From JAYEHL01 sp041653935 (GTDB lineage: Bacteria > Chloroflexota > Dehalococcoidia > E44-bin15), in assembly GCA_041653935.1 (NCBI GenBank), contig JBAZEO010000001.1, positions 186,001 to 250,000 of the forward strand: a stretch of 64,000 bases of DNA. The letters are read 5' to 3'. Both the position numbers and the translations under genes were made by a program. The notes under the pieces were generated by a model. The model saw nothing but the letters and a program-made list of their open reading frames with translations. It was not told the origin of the DNA and did no database searches. This document shows positions 59,530 through 64,000 of the stretch, in pieces. Position 1 is the stretch's first letter, and each line of letters begins with the position of its first letter.

Positions 59530-59957
59530 AGACTTATAGTGTTAAATCAGGCGATATTGAACGTCATTGGCATGTTATTGATGCCTCTGGTAAAACTTTA
59601 GGGCGACTAGCGTCCGAAGCGGCAATAATTTTATTGGGTAAGAATAAGCCTATTTTCTCAAATCACATTAATGTGGGGGACTTCGTAGTTGTAATAAATG
59701 CCGCCAAAATTAAGGTGACGGGGAAAAAAGATACGCAGAAGATGTATTATCGTCATTCGAATTATCCCGGCGGTCTTGTAAGTGTAAAGTACAGCGATAT
59801 GCTAAAAACACATCCAGATCGCGTAATTACGTTTGCGATCAAAGGTATGATTCCCCGTAACAGGCTTGGACGTCAAATAATGGGTAGGTTAAAAGTGTAT
59901 GCGGGTGAAGATCATCCGCATAAAGCTCAGATGGGGAAATCCGAGAAGGGGGAATAG
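59526..59957 (+). CDS. rplM: 50S ribosomal protein L13
   Basis: 143 residues with HWHVIDASGKTLGRLASEAA, ILLGKNKPIFSNHINVGDFV, VVINAAKIKVTGKKDTQKMY, GMIPRNRLGRQIMGRLKVY and AGEDHPHKAQ. ATGA overlap with truA. Confidence 0.97.
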   Translation: MKTYSVKSGDIERHWHVIDASGKTLGRLASEAAIILLGKNKPIFSNHINVGDFVVVINAAKIKVTGKKDTQKMYYRHSNYPGGLVSVKYSDMLKTHPDRVITFAIKGMIPRNRLGRQIMGRLKVYAGEDHPHKAQMGKSEKGE

Positions 59958-60353
59958 TTGAACGATAAAGGTTACTTACACGCCACAGGAAGAAGGAAGT
60001 GCTCTGTAGCTCAAGTACGCATTAATTCAGGTGGCGGTGCTATCATAGTAAATGGTAAGCCGCTTGAGGAGATGTTTCCAATTGAGAGACACAGGAATAC
60101 AATATTAGAACCATTGGTTGTAACGGATAGTCTTGAGAAATTTAGTATCACTGTTAAGGTTACAGGTGGAGGTTGTTGCGGACAAGCTGGTGCAATACGT
60201 CATGGAATAGCTCGTGCCTTGGTAGAAGTTGATCAGAGCCAGAAGAAATTACTTAAAACTCATGGACTGTTGACTCGTGACGCGCGTGTCAAAGAGCGGA
60301 AGAAGTATGGCCTTGTAAAAGCCCGGAAGGCGAAGCAGTACACTAAGCGTTAG
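59958..60353 (+). CDS. rpsI: 30S ribosomal protein S9
   Basis: 131 residues with YLHATGRRKCSVAQVRINSG, VTGGGCCGQAGAIRHGIARA, and the end LTRDARVKERKKYGLVKARK and AKQYTKR, whose terminal Arg touches the P-site tRNA. A TTG start immediately after rplM with AGGGGGAA upstream. It closes the superoperon. Confidence 0.96.
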   Translation: MNDKGYLHATGRRKCSVAQVRINSGGGAIIVNGKPLEEMFPIERHRNTILEPLVVTDSLEKFSITVKVTGGGCCGQAGAIRHGIARALVEVDQSQKKLLKTHGLLTRDARVKERKKYGLVKARKAKQYTKR

Positions 60354-60378
60354 TTTAATCAGAATATAAGTCGAAATA

Positions 60379-60421
60379 AAAGACCGCATGCGATGGCTAA
60401 AAACGCATGCGGTCTTATTTT
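60379..60421. terminator. Bidirectional intrinsic terminator closing the ribosomal superoperon
   Basis: A perfect 13-bp stem AAGACCGCATGCG/CGCATGCGGTCTT with an 11-base loop, preceded by an A-run and followed by ATTTT. It stops rpsI transcription on the plus strand and the sugar-isomerase operon on the minus strand. Confidence 0.92.
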
Positions 60422-60432
60422 GTGCCTATTGC

Positions 60433-61497
60433 CTACTTCGATGAAGATAGTGCTTTCTTCAAATAATCGATAATCTCTACCGGTGAAGGGTTTATTTCAT
60501 ACAGTATTGCCAGATAGTAACTTGCATAATCTCCTAATAAGATTGAGCTCATCATGCGGCAGAGAGGGGTGGTTCCCTTGGCGTCTATGATCTCATGGGG
60601 GATATGCGCTTTGGAGAGGATAGCGCTTGTAATGTCGTAACGTTTAAGAGTACGCGGATTTAAATCAGGAGTTCGCAGCATGATGACTAGCGCTTTGCTA
60701 GCCATCTCAGCAGGGAATTTGTATCCTACAACGGCGTTATGGTTCAACTCAGGTAAAGTTTCAGAAAAGGCCCACGCCTTGCTATTTTCGTTGATTTGCG
60801 TCTTCCACCTGTAGGCTACACTTGAAAGTATGCCTGCGCCGTAGATTATCACCAGATGATCGTATAGTTTTATTGCTAATTGCTTGGCAGCATTCTTTTT
60901 TGCAGGAATATCTTTGCTCAACTTAGCTGATATTTTCTTCAGTGTATCCAGTGTCTCATCAATGTTCAGGAGTTCATCCGGGATGATATCAAGGTTGTGC
61001 AGGAATGCCAGCAGCGAGAAGAAGCTGTAGCCCAGCGCCGCCCGCGGCTCCGAGCTGTAGCCGAAGGAGAACAACGGCACACCGTTTTGCGCTGCTATTT
61101 CGCTGATCTTGCCTCCGGTTGTGATGACGAACTTTTTGCAGGGCGTTTCCAGCGCCTGATTGAAGGCGGATATGGTTTCTTCAGTATTTCCCGAATAGCT
61201 GGAGGCGATGACCAGCGTATTTTTGTCGACTGACCTCGGAAGATCATAATCCCTCTGTACTATGACATCAACATTACTTTGAAGGCTGACCAGTGTTCGC
61301 AATAAATCTCCGCCGATGGCAGAGCCGCCCATGCCTATAATCACTATCTTATCGACCTTCTTGAAATCTTTGGGCAATGGCAGAGCTACGGCGCTCTGCC
61401 ACGCTTGCCTGCATTGCTGCGGCAGGTTGCTGATGCGCTCATGCAAGTTTGTTGTGTCTAGCTTTTCATAAATTTTAGGATCGTCTAAGTTCAACAT
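60433..61497 (-). CDS. Bifunctional phosphoglucose/phosphomannose isomerase
   Basis: Two SIS domains in 354 residues. IVIIGMGGSAIGGDLLRTL (about 51-69) and TLVIASSYSGNTEETISAFN (94-113) mark the first. The second contains LVIIYGAGILSSVAYRWKTQ, INENSKAWAFSETLPELNHN with the conserved His/Glu, and an end DYLKKALSSSK. The layout is that of the archaeal/actinobacterial PGI/PMI family rather than classical Pgi. It feeds mannose-6-phosphate or glucose-6-phosphate to the mutase encoded next. The ATG overlaps the mutase stop by one base. Confidence 0.88.
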   Translation of the reverse strand: MLNLDDPKIYEKLDTTNLHERISNLPQQCRQAWQSAVALPLPKDFKKVDKIVIIGMGGSAIGGDLLRTLVSLQSNVDVIVQRDYDLPRSVDKNTLVIASSYSGNTEETISAFNQALETPCKKFVITTGGKISEIAAQNGVPLFSFGYSSEPRAALGYSFFSLLAFLHNLDIIPDELLNIDETLDTLKKISAKLSKDIPAKKNAAKQLAIKLYDHLVIIYGAGILSSVAYRWKTQINENSKAWAFSETLPELNHNAVVGYKFPAEMASKALVIMLRTPDLNPRTLKRYDITSAILSKAHIPHEIIDAKGTTPLCRMMSSILLGDYASYYLAILYEINPSPVEIIDYLKKALSSSK

Positions 61498-62924
61498 CAG
61501 TTCACCCCCGTCAGTTTTTTCCCTTCCTCGATGAAGCGTTTTACTTTTTTCATACTGTTGCTCTCAGAGTATATGCGCATAATCGGCTCTGTGCCGGAGA
61601 AGCGTATCAGCAGCCAACTGCCGTCTTTCAATAGAAATCGGAAGCCGTCCCTTGTGTCGATTTCGCGCACGGCTGTTCCAGCGATGTTTGAAGGTTTGCT
61701 GTTCGTCAGCTGTTTCATTATCGTTTCGCGATCTTCAGCCGGGAAATCGATGTCCAGCCTGTCATAATAGTGCGGGCCGACCTTGCTGTAGAGATATTTG
61801 ATAAGCTGTGATGGGCTTTTCTTTAGAGTTATCATGAAGTCCAGAAAGAATAGCCCTGAGAGAATCCCATCGCGTTCCGGCATATGCCCGCGATAGCCGT
61901 AGCCTCCGCTTTCCTCGCCTCCCATCATGGCATTCTCTGCTATCATCAGCGGCGCAACGTATTTGAATCCAACTGCTGTTTCAAATACGGGGACGTTATA
62001 TAATTCGCCCAGGCGGAATAGCATATTGGTGGTTGTTATCGTTTTTATTATAGGACCACGCTGTCCTTGCACTTCAAGTAAATACAGCGCAAGCAGTGCG
62101 TAAGTCTGCAACGTAGTTATAAATTCACCTTTTTCATCCATTATACCGATGCGATCAGAATCGCCGTCGGTCGCTAGGCCGACATCGGCGCTGCTCTGCC
62201 TGATCTTTGCAGAAAGCTCCATAAGGTTGTGCGCTATCGGTTCAGGCTGGATACCCGGAAAGAGGGGGTTGCGCTTTTTGTGGATCTCTGTGATCTTCGT
62301 CTTTCCACCGCCCAGGATGTTGCGGAAATACCCCGCGCCGGCTCCGTACATCGAGTCGACCGCAATGTTAATGCCGCTGCGTCGGATCTTATCTATGTCG
62401 ACTAACTTGCTGATATGCTTTATGTAGGCAGGTGCAGGATCGAATTTCTGTACGGCTCCGTTCTTAATAGCGTCATCCAAATGAATCTGCTTGACTCCTG
62501 CGCCGGCTTGTATACGGGCGATTCCCTTTTCCAGTTCTACAATGACCTCCGGCGAGGCGCTGCGTGCGTCGCTCTGTTTGAATTTAAAGCCGTTCCATTG
62601 TCCCGGATTATGGCTGGCTGTGATGATGATGCCTCCGCCGGCTTTGAGATTGAGTATCGAATAGCTGATGACAGGCGTCGGCGCGGCACTTTCACATAGG
62701 TAGACCTTTATTCCATTTGCAGCTACGACCTCGGCGGCAGCTGCGGCGAAGTTCTCGGAGGCGAATCTGGTGTCATAACCTATGACCATGCCGCGATTGG
62801 CTAGGCCGGCTGACTTCATATATTCGGCGGCGGATTGTGCACAGATTTTAACGTTGTCGAAAGTGAAATCATCCGCGATAATAGCGCGCCATCCGTCTGT
62901 GCCGAATTTAATCTTCGATGCCAA
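61497..62924 (-). CDS. Phosphohexomutase (phosphoglucomutase/phosphomannomutase)
   Basis: Moves phosphate between C6 and C1 of hexoses. 475 residues, four domains: KFGTDGWRAIIADDFT at the start, the phosphoserine loop GIIITASHNPGQWNGFKFK (S104), metal loop LATDGDSDRIGIMDEKG, sugar-binding GGEESGGYGYRGHMPERDG, and the C-terminal phosphate loop LIRFSGTEPIMRIYSES. Glucose versus mannose specificity cannot be read. Second gene of the sugar operon. Confidence 0.92.
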   Translation of the reverse strand: MASKIKFGTDGWRAIIADDFTFDNVKICAQSAAEYMKSAGLANRGMVIGYDTRFASENFAAAAAEVVAANGIKVYLCESAAPTPVISYSILNLKAGGGIIITASHNPGQWNGFKFKQSDARSASPEVIVELEKGIARIQAGAGVKQIHLDDAIKNGAVQKFDPAPAYIKHISKLVDIDKIRRSGINIAVDSMYGAGAGYFRNILGGGKTKITEIHKKRNPLFPGIQPEPIAHNLMELSAKIRQSSADVGLATDGDSDRIGIMDEKGEFITTLQTYALLALYLLEVQGQRGPIIKTITTTNMLFRLGELYNVPVFETAVGFKYVAPLMIAENAMMGGEESGGYGYRGHMPERDGILSGLFFLDFMITLKKSPSQLIKYLYSKVGPHYYDRLDIDFPAEDRETIMKQLTNSKPSNIAGTAVREIDTRDGFRFLLKDGSWLLIRFSGTEPIMRIYSESNSMKKVKRFIEEGKKLTGVN

Positions 62925-62953
62925 TTTATCCCTCCGCTGCGGTGAGCGATATG

Positions 62954-64000
62954 CTATTTTCCGTTCTTATTTTGAGAAGCTGACAGTTTCTCATCCGGCA
63001 TGACTTTTGTATCGAGCGCTAGTGTTGTGTTTTGCTCTATGGATACCTTGTTGCCTATTATGCATCCAGCTGCAATATCGCAGCCTTCGCCGATCGAAAC
63101 AGCGTCGGCAATAATGCACTGATGGAGTTTTGCGCCTTTGCCGATTTTGACATTATGCCAGATAATCGATTTTTCAACAAGGCTGTCGGCGCTGATACGG
63201 CAATCTGGCCCGATTACAGACGGACCCTTTATATGAGCATTTGCTTCTATAACGCAATTGCGCCCGATCACTGTTGGGCCATCAATCTTGGCTTTATGAT
63301 GTATATTGCATCCTTCCTCGACCCATATATTTCTGTTGTATATACTGCCGGGAAAATCTGTAGCGATCTCACCAGTTAGCAGGTCGCTATTAACTCTCAT
63401 GTATTTCTCCGGTGTCCCTATGTCGATCCAGTAGCCGTGTGAATTGAAGCTATAGAAAGGATCTCCGCGTTCCAAAAGCAGTGGGAAAAGGCCGCGTTCG
63501 AACATATAGCTTTGGTTAGCAGGAATATAGCCTAAGAGATCAGGATCAAGTATGTAGGTTCCAGCGTTAATCATGTTTGTTGTAACAGCTTCCCTCTTTG
63601 GTTTTTCCACAAAGCGCTTAACACGGCCGCTCGAATCTGTCTCCACTACGCCGTACATGGTAGGATCATCGACCGTTGTCAAAGCTACAGTCGCCTTAGC
63701 CGACTTCTTTCTGTGTGTCTCAAGCATTGCGGTGAGGTCCATATCGGTGAATACATCGCCGTTGAAAACGAAGAAAGTATCATCCAGGTGCTGCGCCACG
63801 TTTTTTACTGCGCCTGCGGTCCCTAGAGGTGAGTCCTCGACAACATATGTCAGCTTTACTCCGTAATCGCTGCCGTCGCCGAAGTAGTCTCTGATGTGGT
63901 CAGGCAGGTAACATAATGCCAGAACAATATCATCTATGTTGTGGCTTTTCATGTATTTGAGCATATGTTCCAGAAACGGACGGTTTAGAATAGGTACCAT
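62954..64000 (-). CDS. Sugar-1-phosphate nucleotidyltransferase with hexapeptide-repeat domain (5' end outside window)
   Basis: The gene is cut by the window edge. The visible part begins MVPILNRPFLEHMLKYMKSH, which in this family follows the N-terminal GGxGTRLRPLT loop and is internal. FNGDVFTDMDLTAMLETH (metal-binding Asp), VEKPKREAVTTNMINAGTYI and GYWIDIGTPEKYMRVN complete the transferase. From about residue 225 a left-handed beta-helix follows (NCVIEANAHIKGPSVIGPDC). GDP-mannose or UDP/dTDP-glucose are possible products; the downstream PGI/PMI and mutase fit GDP-mannose. It is the first visible gene of the operon. Confidence 0.88.
   Translation of the reverse strand: MVPILNRPFLEHMLKYMKSHNIDDIVLALCYLPDHIRDYFGDGSDYGVKLTYVVEDSPLGTAGAVKNVAQHLDDTFFVFNGDVFTDMDLTAMLETHRKKSAKATVALTTVDDPTMYGVVETDSSGRVKRFVEKPKREAVTTNMINAGTYILDPDLLGYIPANQSYMFERGLFPLLLERGDPFYSFNSHGYWIDIGTPEKYMRVNSDLLTGEIATDFPGSIYNRNIWVEEGCNIHHKAKIDGPTVIGRNCVIEANAHIKGPSVIGPDCRISADSLVEKSIIWHNVKIGKGAKLHQCIIADAVSIGEGCDIAAGCIIGNKVSIEQNTTLALDTKVMPDEKLSASQNKNGK

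Overview
The window is a dense bacterial chromosome segment of about 64 kb with short intergenic gaps, operons on both strands, and no phage, CRISPR array or complete insertion sequence. The gene content suggests a Chloroflexota bacterium, possibly of the Dehalococcoidia type. Supporting traits are a dnaJ-hspR-clp operon with MerR-type HspR, a fused IspDF, a bifunctional phosphoglucose/phosphomannose isomerase, zinc-type S4, S14, L24 and L36 ribosomal proteins, many TTG starts with strong Shine-Dalgarno sequences, and GlnRS together with GatB. The lineage call is inference, since no 16S gene is present. The ribosomal region (39.6-60.4 kb) is visibly more AT-rich than the 7-38 kb housekeeping region.

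Layout. 0-4.4 kb: 3' end of recJ, a Xer-type recombinase, two small unknown genes and uvrC, all on the plus strand. 4.4-6.9 kb: a minus-strand operon of two nitronate-monooxygenase-like flavoproteins around a SnoaL-like gene. 6.9-7.3 kb: a gene-free block of short inverted repeats. 7.3-11.5 kb: pcm, gatB, secG, a SAM-hydrolase-like gene and a UbiA prenyltransferase, closed by a bidirectional terminator. 11.5-15.1 kb (minus): PIN-TRAM protein, ispDF, cysS. 15.2-19.6 kb (minus): stress operon dnaJ-hspR-clpC plus a VTT membrane protein. 19.8-22.4 kb (minus): coaE, an acyl-CoA synthetase alpha-like protein and a CoA-type Nudix hydrolase. 22.7-25.1 kb: the complete AmmeMemoRadiSam trio with its own terminator. 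25.2-26.6 kb: lspA and rluD. 26.6-31.2 kb: glnS (minus), serC and gltX. 31.2-33.2 kb: two tandem paralogous Cys-rich mini-proteins, tRNA-Gln(CUG), and an unknown 442-residue protein with a GHG...SCNS motif pair. 33.2-38.0 kb (minus): purF-purM-purH plus a family 2 glycosyltransferase. 38.1-39.6 kb (minus): tlyA and an alpha/beta hydrolase.

39.6-60.4 kb is one fused str-S10-spc-alpha-L13 superoperon of about 35 genes, from rpsL to rpsI. It starts at a near-consensus promoter followed by a leader of about 124 nt that can fold into a long hairpin. There is no tuf between fusA and rpsJ. A 5'-truncated, stop-interrupted ABC-transporter ATPase remnant lies between rplC and rplD, directly after an L3 gene whose 3' end carries four 24-bp tandem repeats. 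S3 has an unusual tail of about 150 residues. A strong bidirectional terminator closes the block. The window ends with a minus-strand sugar-nucleotide operon: nucleotidyltransferase (cut by the window edge), phosphohexomutase and phosphoglucose/phosphomannose isomerase.

The best candidates for something undescribed are the 442-residue protein next to tRNA-Gln, the tandem Cys-rich pair, the ABC remnant in the S10 operon with the remodelled L3 tail, the structured str leader, the paired repeats at the gltX promoter, and the paralogous flavoproteins that lack the usual catalytic histidine motif.
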